Positions 51,983 through 60,176 of a DNA stretch of 64,000 nt are shown one piece after another (position 1 is the stretch's first letter; each line of letters opens with the position of its first letter). Under the pieces are notes generated by a model. That model searched no databases, was not told the origin of the DNA, and saw only the letters and a list, made by a program, of their open reading frames with translations. Source of the DNA: Lysobacterales bacterium (lineage in GTDB: Bacteria > Pseudomonadota > Gammaproteobacteria > Xanthomonadales > Ahniellaceae); contig JADKHK010000013.1 of assembly GCA_016721845.1 (NCBI GenBank), positions 682,001-746,000 of the forward strand, written 5' to 3'. The translations under genes were made by a program, and so were the position numbers.

Positions 51983-53671
51983 ATGAGCGAATTGCATCAG
52001 CGGCTGGCAAATGGATTTCCGGATCGTTCCGCGCCCACTCGGGCGTCGATTCCGAGCGATGCAAGGGGGATCGTGCAGTGGGTCGCGGCATTGCCGTTGG
52101 CGAATGCAGTGTCGGCGTCGCGCGTGTTGTTGCAGGGTATCCGCGAGTTGAACGGGCTGCGGCTGGATGCTTCGGTGCGCCTGCATGCACTGGAAACCTT
52201 GCGTTCGCCGATGGCGCAACTGGTGGCGCAGGCCGACCGTCAGGTGGTGGGTTCGTCGTTTCCGTTGCCGCAGGCCAAGCAGCAGCTCGGGTTGCAGTCA
52301 CGCGAATTCCACGAGGCGTTTGCACTCGGCTATCGCATGGTGGTGCATGACCTTTGCTCTCCCGGCGGCAAGCTGCCGTTCCTGAAAGGCGGTACCGCGG
52401 CGCTGGCGTCGGCGCGCGCGATCGGCCACTACGGCGAGTCGCTGCTGCGCGGTTACCTGCTGTACCAGGCACCATCGCCGGGCGTGTGGCAGGCCCTGCA
52501 TGACCTGTACCGCTTCACTGATGCCATCGGCGTGGTCGACAAGGCAGTCGCCGATCCCTTGCTGGGCAAGGCGGTCGTCACGCCGAAGCACTGCTACGTC
52601 GATGTCCTGGTGATCGCGATCAGCAATCCCTATCGTCTGGCCCAGAAGGAAATGGCGGATGCCCACGAGGCGATGCGCGCCTGGGCGCTTCATTGCGATC
52701 TGAGTACCGCCGGTGGCGCGAACGATTTCGACGTCGCTCAGGATCAGGACCGCGGTCCTGGCTACACCCCGGACGAGCGTCATGCCGCCGGTGCGAAGCG
52801 TCTCGCATTCACGGCTGCACGCGCGCAGCAGTTCCTCGAGCGCGAGTTGTCCCTCGCGGGTGTTGCGCCGGGACCGCTCAGCTTCGGACTCAAAGGCGGT
52901 CCCAAGGCCGCGCTGGGGCAGGATCTCATTCGTCGTCTGTGCAGTGCATGGCGGCCACAATTCGACCGCAATCACTCGCGTCTGGCGGCCGGACACGAGC
53001 TGGAGACCCTGATCGGACTGCATGCCATCCATTTTCATCTGGCCGGGCGACTTGATTTCGAGAATTTCGTGCGCGAGCTGCGTGGTCCCGGGATCAGCCT
53101 GAGTGAACGCGACAGGACAGCGTCCTGGGCGCAGGGCAGTGGCGACAATTCGCGCGCATTGCCGACCCGAGCGCGCGTGCTCGACCAGGGCTTGGGCGGC
53201 TATCGGCTGCAGTGGGGCGCGGAAAGTGGCGCGAAGGCGCGCATCGGCGAACTGGTCGGTCTGGCTTCGCCGGACGACGATGACGCAGTCGAGCGAGAAT
53301 GGATGGTCGGGGTGATTCGCTGGTTGCGCTTCACCCTCGACGGCCAGGTCGATGCGGGTGTGGAATTGCTGGCGCGCCAGGCCGAGCCGGCCGCGTTGCG
53401 GATTTCCGAGGCCGGCACGAGTTTCAAAACGCCCGTGCGGGCGATCGAACTCGAGCCCTTGCATCCGGGGAACGGCGGCCTGAGCTTTCTCGCACCGAGC
53501 ATCGGTGAACGCAGTTTTGCACGCATGGAAGTATCGATGCGCCCGGACCGCTATGCCGAAACGCGCGAGCCAAGGGTCAGCGTTATCGCCGATATCGACT
53601 TGCTCGAAAACACCGGTGCCTACCTGAGGGTCGCGGCGAAGGCGAAAAACGCCGAAAATAGCGCCGCATGA
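51983..53671 (+). CDS. Conserved protein of unknown function, possibly c-di-GMP-binding, coupled to ispG
   Basis: A 562-residue cytoplasmic protein. The N-terminal half is helical, with VQWVAALPLANAVSASRVLL, LRLHALETLRSP-like and EFHEAFALGYRMVVHDLCSP segments. They resemble a widespread gammaproteobacterial family that I recall being annotated as c-di-GMP-binding or chaperone-like; this assignment is from memory and tentative. The last 150 residues (GYRLQWGAESGAKARIGELVG, VIRWLRFTLDGQVDAGVELL) look like a PilZ-type beta barrel, but the classical RxxxR...DxSxxG c-di-GMP motif is not evident. GGGAGG precedes the ATG at 51983. It overlaps ispG by four bases. Confidence 0.7.
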   Translation: MSELHQRLANGFPDRSAPTRASIPSDARGIVQWVAALPLANAVSASRVLLQGIRELNGLRLDASVRLHALETLRSPMAQLVAQADRQVVGSSFPLPQAKQQLGLQSREFHEAFALGYRMVVHDLCSPGGKLPFLKGGTAALASARAIGHYGESLLRGYLLYQAPSPGVWQALHDLYRFTDAIGVVDKAVADPLLGKAVVTPKHCYVDVLVIAISNPYRLAQKEMADAHEAMRAWALHCDLSTAGGANDFDVAQDQDRGPGYTPDERHAAGAKRLAFTAARAQQFLERELSLAGVAPGPLSFGLKGGPKAALGQDLIRRLCSAWRPQFDRNHSRLAAGHELETLIGLHAIHFHLAGRLDFENFVRELRGPGISLSERDRTASWAQGSGDNSRALPTRARVLDQGLGGYRLQWGAESGAKARIGELVGLASPDDDDAVEREWMVGVIRWLRFTLDGQVDAGVELLARQAEPAALRISEAGTSFKTPVRAIELEPLHPGNGGLSFLAPSIGERSFARMEVSMRPDRYAETREPRVSVIADIDLLENTGAYLRVAAKAKNAENSAA

Positions 53672-54918
53672 GCGACCACATTCCGTTTTCCGCGCCGATC
53701 TCGCGTCGGCGATCCGTCCCCGTGCGTGTCGGGGGCGCTGTCGTCGGTGGCGACGCGCCCATCGTCGTGCAGTCGATGACCAATACCGACACCGCCGACA
53801 TCAAGGCGACGACGCAGCAGGTGGCCGAACTCTGGCGGGCCGGCTCGGAACTGGTGCGGGTGACGGTGAACAATGCCGAATCGGCGACGGCGGTGCCGCA
53901 GATCCGCGACCGCCTCGCGATGATGGGCATCGAGGTGCCCATCGTCGGCGACTTCCACTACAACGGTCACCAGTTGCTGCTGGACGAGCCGGCCTGCGCC
54001 GAGGCGCTGGCGAAGTATCGGATCAATCCCGGCAATGTCGGTTTCGGCCGCAAGAAGGATGCGCAGTTCGGCGCGATCGTCGAGATGGCGATCCGTCACG
54101 GCAAGCCGGTGCGCATCGGCGTGAACTGGGGTTCGCTCGATCAGAGCGTGCTGGCGCAGATGATGGACGACAACCACGCCCGCGCCGAACCTTGGGACGC
54201 GACCACCGTGATGCGCGAGGCCTTGATCCATTCCGCGATCGAATCGGCGCGCAAGGCCGAGGAGATCGGCCTCGGACGCGAACGCATCGTGTTGAGTTGC
54301 AAGGTCAGTGGCGTGCAGGACCTGATCGCGGTCTATCGATCATTGGCCGCGCGCTGCGACTACGCGTTGCACCTCGGCTTGACCGAAGCCGGCATGGGCT
54401 CGAAGGGCATCGTCGCTTCGACTGCGGCCCTGTCGGTGCTGTTGCAGCAGGGGATCGGCGACACGATACGCATTTCGTTGACGCCGGAACCCGGCGAATC
54501 GCGCACGCGCGAAGTCATCGTCGCGCAGGAATTGCTGCAGACCATGGGCCTGCGCGCTTTCACGCCGCTGGTCACCGCTTGTCCCGGATGTGGTCGCACC
54601 ACCAGCAGTTTCTTCCAGGAACTGGCCAAGACCGTGCAAGACCATGTGCGCGCGAAAATGCCGGAATGGAAGATCCGCTACGACGGCGTCGAGAACATGA
54701 CCCTGGCCGTGATGGGCTGCATCGTCAACGGGCCGGGTGAATCGAAGCACGCCAACATCGGTATTTCCCTGCCCGGCACCGGCGAAGCACCCACGGCACC
54801 GGTGTTCATCGATGGCGAAAAGCGGTACACCTTGCGCGGCGAACACATCGCCCGGGAATTCGTCGCGATCGTCGAAGACTACGTCGCCGCGACGTACAGC
54901 GCGCGCATCGCCGGCTGA
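53668..54918 (+). CDS. ispG: 4-hydroxy-3-methylbut-2-enyl diphosphate synthase (flavodoxin)
   Basis: A 416-residue [4Fe-4S] enzyme of the MEP isoprenoid pathway that reduces MEcPP to HMBPP. The TIM-barrel part starts with RVGGAVVGGDAPIVVQSMTN (conserved QSMTNTDT) and includes KYRINPGNVGFGRKKD. Cluster cysteines are visible in TACPGCGRTTSSFFQELA and AVMGCIVNGPGESKHANIG. The length and the extended SRRRSVPVRVG N-terminus fit xanthomonad IspG. In most gammaproteobacteria ispG lies between rodZ and hisS; here it is separated from rodZ by 30 kb and coupled to the gene before it. Confidence 0.96.
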   Translation: MSDHIPFSAPISRRRSVPVRVGGAVVGGDAPIVVQSMTNTDTADIKATTQQVAELWRAGSELVRVTVNNAESATAVPQIRDRLAMMGIEVPIVGDFHYNGHQLLLDEPACAEALAKYRINPGNVGFGRKKDAQFGAIVEMAIRHGKPVRIGVNWGSLDQSVLAQMMDDNHARAEPWDATTVMREALIHSAIESARKAEEIGLGRERIVLSCKVSGVQDLIAVYRSLAARCDYALHLGLTEAGMGSKGIVASTAALSVLLQQGIGDTIRISLTPEPGESRTREVIVAQELLQTMGLRAFTPLVTACPGCGRTTSSFFQELAKTVQDHVRAKMPEWKIRYDGVENMTLAVMGCIVNGPGESKHANIGISLPGTGEAPTAPVFIDGEKRYTLRGEHIAREFVAIVEDYVAATYSARIAG

Positions 54919-54925
54919 GCGATGC

Positions 54926-55843
54926 TCAGGTCGAGGGCTCGACCGACTTCAGCGGTTCCTTGGTCGCATGGCGGCGCGCGAGCACGGCCTCGCGATGCGC
55001 GATGTAGGCGCTGGAGACGAGAATGATCGCCGTCCCGAGCAGGGTCCAGTGATCGACCCGTTCGCCGAACAGCAGCCAGCCCGCCGTCGCGACCACCGGC
55101 AATTGCGTGAAACTGATCGGCGTTAGTGCGGACACGTCGCCGAGCTTGAGCGCGCGCGTCCACAGCATGTGCCCGCCGGTGCCAAGCACGCCGGCCGCGA
55201 TCACCCACAGCCAGACGATGCCCTGCGGCCAGCGCCAGACCAGCAGGGCCGGAACCAGCGACATCGGCACCCAGATCAGGGTGGTGTAGAACACGATGCG
55301 GTCGGCGGGTTCCAGTGCCGACAGTTGCTTGATCTGGATCGACACCAGGCCGGTCATGAAGGCAGAAACGACCGCGACCCCCATGCCGACGTTGAAATCG
55401 GTGCTGCCGGGTCGGGTGATCACCAGTACGCCGGCGAATCCGAGTGCAACCGCCGTCCAGCGCCGCGCATGCACGCGTTCACCGAGAAACAGTGCCGCCG
55501 CGATGACCACGAAGATCGGTGACGAATACGACAGCGCCACGGCTTGCGCCAGCGGCAGGTGACCGATTGCCCAGAAGCCGCACATCATGCCGATGACGCC
55601 GATCAGGCAGCGCAGCAGGTAGCGCGGGAAATGTTGGGTGCGCAACAACGATGGCCCATGCCGCAACAACAACGGCGTCGTCGCGATCAGTCCGAAAAAG
55701 TTGCGGAAGAACGCGACCTCGAAGGTGTGCAGGGACTGCGAAGCAAGGCGAATCGCGACCGCCATCAAGCCGAACAACACGGCACTGGCCAACATCAGCA
55801 AGGCGGCAGACTTGTAGTGTGGACTGGGCAATTGCGGCGACAT
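54926..55843 (-). CDS. DMT-superfamily (EamA) transporter
   Basis: A 305-residue permease with ten hydrophobic helices in two EamA repeats. Landmarks are SAVLFGLMAVAIRLASQSLH, FRNFFGLIATTPLLLRHG, ALSYSSPIFVVIAAALFLGE at the end of repeat one, and PVVATAGWLLFGERVDHWTL at the end of repeat two. The family moves amino acids, nucleobases, S-adenosylmethionine and other metabolites; the substrate here is unknown. It converges on ispG with a seven-base gap and is divergent from the following lipoprotein gene. Confidence 0.9.
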   Translation of the reverse strand: MSPQLPSPHYKSAALLMLASAVLFGLMAVAIRLASQSLHTFEVAFFRNFFGLIATTPLLLRHGPSLLRTQHFPRYLLRCLIGVIGMMCGFWAIGHLPLAQAVALSYSSPIFVVIAAALFLGERVHARRWTAVALGFAGVLVITRPGSTDFNVGMGVAVVSAFMTGLVSIQIKQLSALEPADRIVFYTTLIWVPMSLVPALLVWRWPQGIVWLWVIAAGVLGTGGHMLWTRALKLGDVSALTPISFTQLPVVATAGWLLFGERVDHWTLLGTAIILVSSAYIAHREAVLARRHATKEPLKSVEPST

Positions 55844-55956
55844 GAGCCGGCAAGTCTATCGACGCCGGTCGAGACATTCGTCAGGCGAAGGTCATGCCCC
55901 GAATTTGCCCGCGCCGCGGTTAGGCTGGGATTCAAGTCGGTGACGAAGGATGGGCG

Positions 55957-56367
55957 ATGGCAAGGATCGTATCGATGCTGGTGCTTCTGCTGCTCGTCGC
56001 CTGCGCGCGCGAGCCGGATGAACAGCGCCTGCGCGACACCATCGCCGCAATGGAGACGGCGATCGAATCCGGCAAGCCCGGTGAAGTCGCCGACCATGTT
56101 GCCGCGGACTTCACTGCTCAGGGCGGCGGCATGGACGCACGGCAGCTGCGCGCGATGCTGGTCGCACAGACCCTGCGCCACCAGAATATCTCGGTGCTGC
56201 TGGGGCCACTCGACGTGAAGCTCTACGGCGATCGCGCGACAGTGAAGATGCGCGTGATCGCCACCGGCGGCCAGTGGTTGCCCGAGACCGGCCGCCAGAT
56301 CGACCTCGAGTCGCATTGGCGATTCGAGGACGGCGAATGGATCTGTTTCCGCGCCGAATGGCAGTGA
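55957..56367 (+). CDS. NTF2-like lipoprotein of unknown function
   Basis: A 136-residue predicted lipoprotein (signal MARIVSMLVLLLLVACAREP, lipobox LVAC, Cys16). The mature part, ETAIESGKPGEVADHVAADF with later strands KMRVIATGGQWLPETGRQID and HWRFEDGEWICFRAEWQ, has the length and pattern of an NTF2/SnoaL fold, as in many DUF4440-like periplasmic proteins. No catalytic residues are evident. It is a single gene, convergent with the DUF4139 gene 13 bases away. Confidence 0.75.
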   Translation: MARIVSMLVLLLLVACAREPDEQRLRDTIAAMETAIESGKPGEVADHVAADFTAQGGGMDARQLRAMLVAQTLRHQNISVLLGPLDVKLYGDRATVKMRVIATGGQWLPETGRQIDLESHWRFEDGEWICFRAEWQ

Positions 56368-56380
56368 CCGGTCGCTGGCC

Positions 56381-57868
56381 CTACCAGGTGTAGCGGACCG
56401 AGTAGCGGATCTTCTGTTCGCCATCGGCCGGAATGTTCACGACGAAGTCGACGGTGTTGGCGTCGCGCTTGTCGTGTTTCACGTTCTCGTCGGTGATGGC
56501 CCAGGTGCTCCAGCGATACAGGTATTCGCGCACCCGGATCGTCGCGGCCTCCTTCTTGCGGTTGCGCACGCTGATCTCGAAGGTTTCGTCGATGCGTTTC
56601 GCCGAGGTGTCGATCTTGTAGTCGACCTGCTTGCGCTCGCCGACCACGTCGAAGGCTTCGCCGAGCTTGATGCGCAGCGTCTCGTTGCGCGGCGTGTGTT
56701 TGATCACGTCCTCGCCGATGAATTCGAGGCTGCCGTCCTTGCTGGCCTGGTTCACGCGCACGCGTCCTGCCGGCAACGGAATGCCGAGGCCGTTCGCCTG
56801 CTTGTTGTCGAACTCCAGCCAGGCGCCGACCGTGCCGCTGTTGGTCGAACCGTAGCCCTGGTCACTGATCGGCGATCCCCAGAATCCGTACGGCTGCGGC
56901 GATGCCGTAAAGACCAGCTCACGCTTGCATGTCATGCCGACGGCGGAGGGGAACAGCTCCAGCTGCTTGGTCGAGTTCTGCGGTAGTTCGGTACGACGGC
57001 CGAGTGTGTACAGGTGGTATTCGAACAGTTCCGATTCCTCGAAGCCCGGCGCCGCGGCTTCCGCAACCATTGTGCGCTTGGCCATGCCCAGCGCCATCGG
57101 TGCCGGCGCCGCAGGTGCACGATTCACTTCGCCCGCGACCAGCTTGAGTTGCGCGTTCGGATAACTCGCGCCGCTCTGGTTGACCACGGTGACCCAGGCC
57201 GCGAGGTCCATGCTGCAGGCGTTCGCATCGCCCTTGAGGATGACGTTGTAGTCGCTCCACCAGGTCATGCCCTGCGTCTGGTACGAGACTTGCGCATCGT
57301 GCTTGCCGCCGCGCTTGGCATCGACCAGCCAGACCAGGGTCGGTTTGGTGATCAGGCCGCCGGGCAGGGACGGGAAGGCGATGTTGGCGTAGTGCGACAA
57401 GGTCTGCACTTCGCCGTTCGGCTGCATCAGGATCAGGCCATTCGTCGCCGACAGCAGCTTGCCGGTGACTTGCTCGACCTTGTCGCCGCGGATCTGGTCG
57501 ACGCTGATGGTTTCGCCGATGTAACGGCTCAGCAGTTTCTGCCCGTCGACCAGATCGAACTGGTAGTTCTGTTCGATCACGCGGGTGCCGTCCGGGTCGG
57601 TGATCGACGCGAAGCTGACCGTGGTCGGATCGATGCGTGTCGCGACATCGCTGAAGCGCACTTCGCCGCTGCCGTTCGGCAACTCGAGTTCGCGGCGATC
57701 TCGCACCAGCGCGTAGCCCGGCAGCTGCAGGCCGTAGTTCACGAGTTGCTCGGACGTGATCGCCCCCGGTGCGGCGGACGAGTACACGGTGAGTGAAAAA
57801 TCCGGAGACGACGCGTGAGCGGTGGACATGGCGAGGGCGACTCCGGTGGCGATGAGGGTGCGGCGCAT
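56381..57868 (-). CDS. DUF4139 domain exported protein
   Basis: A 495-residue secreted or periplasmic protein (signal MRRTLIATGVALAMSTAHAS). The central and C-terminal parts match DUF4139: VWLVDAKRGGKHDAQVSYQT, MTWWSDYNVILKGDANACSM, GRVRVNQASKDGSLEFIGED and the ending RYSVRYTW. Such proteins are mostly beta-sheet and of unknown function. A weakly conserved N-terminal part (LTVYSSAAPGAI) may be a beta-barrel or adhesion element. The ATG at 57868 has AGGAG upstream; the longer frame to 58369 runs into the S9 remnant and is not part of this gene. Confidence 0.85.
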   Translation of the reverse strand: MRRTLIATGVALAMSTAHASSPDFSLTVYSSAAPGAITSEQLVNYGLQLPGYALVRDRRELELPNGSGEVRFSDVATRIDPTTVSFASITDPDGTRVIEQNYQFDLVDGQKLLSRYIGETISVDQIRGDKVEQVTGKLLSATNGLILMQPNGEVQTLSHYANIAFPSLPGGLITKPTLVWLVDAKRGGKHDAQVSYQTQGMTWWSDYNVILKGDANACSMDLAAWVTVVNQSGASYPNAQLKLVAGEVNRAPAAPAPMALGMAKRTMVAEAAAPGFEESELFEYHLYTLGRRTELPQNSTKQLELFPSAVGMTCKRELVFTASPQPYGFWGSPISDQGYGSTNSGTVGAWLEFDNKQANGLGIPLPAGRVRVNQASKDGSLEFIGEDVIKHTPRNETLRIKLGEAFDVVGERKQVDYKIDTSAKRIDETFEISVRNRKKEAATIRVREYLYRWSTWAITDENVKHDKRDANTVDFVVNIPADGEQKIRYSVRYTW

Positions 57869-57896
57869 GGCAGTTCTCCTGACAATGGATGGAAGC

Positions 57897-57930
57897 GTAG
57901 CCCGGAAACGCAGCCTGCGCCGCGCCGGGG
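57897..57930. repeat. REP-like GTAGCCCGG element
   Basis: GTAGCCCGG (57897-57905) with CCGGGG at the other end (57925-57930) and an inner CGCA..TGCG pairing (57909-57919) forms an interrupted hairpin. It resembles the GTAGCCCGG...CCGGG repeats scattered in Pseudomonas and Xanthomonas genomes. It sits exactly between the DUF4139 gene and the 3' end of the S9 peptidase remnant. Confidence 0.5.
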
Positions 57931-58178
57931 TTACTTCAAACGCTCCCAAAGGAAGACGTAACCGATCGCGTCCATGAATGCGGCCTGCTGGTTGTTCGTG
58001 GATCCGCCGTGCCCGCCTTCGATATTTTTGTAGGAGGTCACGTTCTTGCCGAGGTCGAGCAGTTTCGCCGCCATCTTGCGCATGGCCGCGATGAACGCGG
58101 TCGTCGCGCGTCGAGGTCGTGAACAGGATCGGCGAGTAGGTCTTGGCTGCATCGATGCTCTGATTCGGCGAGTACATC
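57931..58178 (-). pseudogene. 3'-terminal remnant of an S9 prolyl oligopeptidase gene
   Basis: About 248 bases closely resemble the last 83 codons of the intact S9 gene at 62674-64000. The remnant begins YSPNQSIDAAKTYSPILFTT (intact: YSPYQNIDATKIYPPILFTT), then after TRDDRVH a two-base deletion near 58080 shifts frame. In the next frame it continues KMAAKLLDLGKNV..IEGGHGGSTNNQQAAFMDAI and ends GYVFLWERLK, against GYVFLWEKLK. The catalytic Asp and His regions are present but the Ser domain and everything before it are missing, so no active enzyme is made. Similarity stops at about 58176, two to four bases from the stop codon of the FkbK-like gene, marking a junction. Confidence 0.9.
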
Positions 58179-58179
58179 G

Positions 58180-59031
58180 TCAGGCGTGCGGATGGAATCC
58201 TTGACCACTCTTGCGACCCAGCAGGCAGGCTGTGACCAGCTCTTCCAGTAGTGGGCAGGGACGGTATTTGTCGCCCCAACTTTGCTCCAACAGCTTTAGC
58301 GCATCGAGCACGTTGTCGAGACCGATCAGGTCGGCAGTGGCCAGTGGGCCCATCCGATGCCCAAGGCACTCGGTGAACACCCGGTCGATATCCACGGCGC
58401 TGGCGGCGCCGGCTTCGAGCAGGCTGGCGGCCTCATTGATCGACAGCATCAACACGCGGTTGGCGACAAATCCAGGCATGTCGGCCACCAGTACTGATTT
58501 CAAATCCAGTGCGGCCAGCAACTGCAGCGCCAGGGTCAGCGTCCGCTCCGAGGTCTGTGCGGCGCGTATCAGCTCAACGGTATGCCGGAGCGGCACTGGA
58601 TTCATGAAGTGAATGCCGACCAGAGATTCGGGCCGCGGCGTCGCTGCTGCGATGCGCGAGATGGCAATGGCCGAGGTATTTGCGGCGATCACGGCGTCGT
58701 GACGGCAATGCATGCCGATGGCGCGGTGCACACTGTCCTTGACGGATTCCTGCTCGGTGACGTTTTCGATGACGAAATCGACGCAACTGATGGTGGCCAT
58801 GTCGACGGAATATTGAATGCGCTGAAGCGCAGCGCGCCAATCGCCACCGACCACGGCGCGCGCGCCGGCCATGTGTCCGAGGCGCAGGCCCTGCGCGATT
58901 TCGGCGCGGGCCGATTCCAGCGCCACGCGTGACGTATCGACCAGTGTCACGTGCTGGCCGAAGCGCGCCAGTTCTTCGGCGACGCCGCGTCCGATGACGC
59001 CGGCACCGACGACGCCGACTTCAAAATGCAT
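58180..59031 (-). CDS. FkbK-like 3-hydroxyacyl-CoA/ACP dehydrogenase
   Basis: A 283-residue enzyme of the 3-hydroxyacyl-CoA dehydrogenase family with the NAD-binding start EVGVVGAGVIGRGVAEELAR, IENVTEQESVKDSVH, the catalytic His region GIHFMNPVPLRHTVELIRA and DMPGFVANRVLMLSINEA. Beside FkbH, FkbI and ACP genes it is best read as the FkbK equivalent, oxidising the C3 alcohol of glyceryl-ACP to an aldehyde; on its own a fatty-acid role would be assumed. The ATG at 59031 has GGGGACG upstream. It is the last gene of the cassette and abuts the S9 remnant. Confidence 0.85.
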   Translation of the reverse strand: MHFEVGVVGAGVIGRGVAEELARFGQHVTLVDTSRVALESARAEIAQGLRLGHMAGARAVVGGDWRAALQRIQYSVDMATISCVDFVIENVTEQESVKDSVHRAIGMHCRHDAVIAANTSAIAISRIAAATPRPESLVGIHFMNPVPLRHTVELIRAAQTSERTLTLALQLLAALDLKSVLVADMPGFVANRVLMLSINEAASLLEAGAASAVDIDRVFTECLGHRMGPLATADLIGLDNVLDALKLLEQSWGDKYRPCPLLEELVTACLLGRKSGQGFHPHA

Positions 59032-59051
59032 GATCGTCCCCGAATGCTCGC

Positions 59052-60173
59052 TCACAACAGCCAAGCCTCCCCACTGACCGCCCGCGCACCGAGCACGATC
59101 TCCTGGATTTGCGTGCTGCCCTCGATCAGTTCCATGACCCGGGCATCGCGAAAATGCCGCTCGACATCGGCTTCGCCGCCGATACCCCGGGCACCTAGCA
59201 ATTGCAGTGCGTCCGTGGCGACCGCGCTGGCGCACACCGTCGCCTGGTATTTCGCCAACGAGGTCTCGCTGACCGCGGCTGGATGCTGGTTCTGGCGCAG
59301 CCAGCCGGCGCGGGCGCACAGCAGTCGTGCGCTTTGCACCTGGACGACCATGCGCGTCAACAGCCGTTGCACCAGTGCCTGCTCCGCCAGCGGCTTGCCA
59401 AACTGCTTGCGCTCGCGGGCATGGGTGATGGCCGCCTCGAGACAGGCACCGGCGGCACCCGTCGAGCCCCAGGCCACGCTGTAGCGACCGTAATCGAGCG
59501 CGGTTGCCGCGACCGCTGCGAAGCCAAACCCGACGCCACCGATGCGGGCACTGGCAGGCACATGACAGGCCTCGAAACGCATCGTGCCGAGCATGCTGGC
59601 GCGGGCACCGAGCAGGCCCCGGATCGGTTCGACCGTCAGGCCGGCCGTATCGCGTTCAACCAGGAATGCCGTCAATTGCCCGTCCAGGCGAGCGATCAGC
59701 AGAATCAGCCCGGCGATCTCGGCAAAGCTGATCCAGGTCTTGACGCCGTGCAGCCGGAACCCTTCGCCATCCGCATGCGCCGTGCATTGCAGCGCGCAGG
59801 CATCGCTGCCGGCATCCGGTTCTGAAAGCGCAAAGGCAGCGACTGTTGTGCCGTTCGCGAGTGCCGGCAGCCAACGTTCGCGCTGTGTTGCCGAGCCCCA
59901 GCGCCGGATGGCCGCGGCGACCATGCCCTGTACGGTCAGCAGGCTGCGGGTTGATGCGCAGACCGCGCCGACGGTTTCGTGGAGCAGCCCAAGCGACAAT
60001 GCATCGAGGCCATCGCCGATCAGCAGACCGCGCCCACCGATGCGGTGTGCGAGATCGCTGGAAAGCCGTTGCTCGGCGTCAAAGCGGCGCGCATGTGGAC
60101 GAATCTCGGCGTCGACGAAGGCGCGAAACTGTTCCCTGATCTGTCGTTGTGCATCGGTCCATTCGGGGTGCAC
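59052..60173 (-). CDS. FkbI-like acyl-CoA/ACP dehydrogenase
   Basis: A 373-residue flavin dehydrogenase with the acyl-CoA dehydrogenase fold. FAD contacts are FALSEPDAGSDACALQC and VKTWISFAEIAGLILLIA. TALDYGRYSVAWGSTGAAGA and the ending VMELIEGSTQIQEIVLGARA, with the Glu that serves as base in the family, match FkbI-type proteins of methoxymalonyl-ACP loci, which oxidise the 2-hydroxy-3-oxo-propionyl-ACP intermediate to hydroxymalonyl-ACP. The start is GTG at 60173, three bases after the FkbH-like stop, with GAGG eight bases upstream. Confidence 0.87.
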   Translation of the reverse strand: MHPEWTDAQRQIREQFRAFVDAEIRPHARRFDAEQRLSSDLAHRIGGRGLLIGDGLDALSLGLLHETVGAVCASTRSLLTVQGMVAAAIRRWGSATQRERWLPALANGTTVAAFALSEPDAGSDACALQCTAHADGEGFRLHGVKTWISFAEIAGLILLIARLDGQLTAFLVERDTAGLTVEPIRGLLGARASMLGTMRFEACHVPASARIGGVGFGFAAVAATALDYGRYSVAWGSTGAAGACLEAAITHARERKQFGKPLAEQALVQRLLTRMVVQVQSARLLCARAGWLRQNQHPAAVSETSLAKYQATVCASAVATDALQLLGARGIGGEADVERHFRDARVMELIEGSTQIQEIVLGARAVSGEAWLL

Positions 60174-60176
60174 GCG

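Noticed and set aside
53620..54231. 203-residue minus-strand frame over the start of ispG
   Set aside because: Antisense to ispG, whose conserved motifs fix the coding strand.
58369..59319. Longer versions of the DUF4139 and FkbK-like frames extending upstream
   Set aside because: The extra N-terminal residues come from the S9 remnant or from out-of-frame neighbouring genes; signal peptide and NAD-binding motifs place the true starts at 57868 and 59031.
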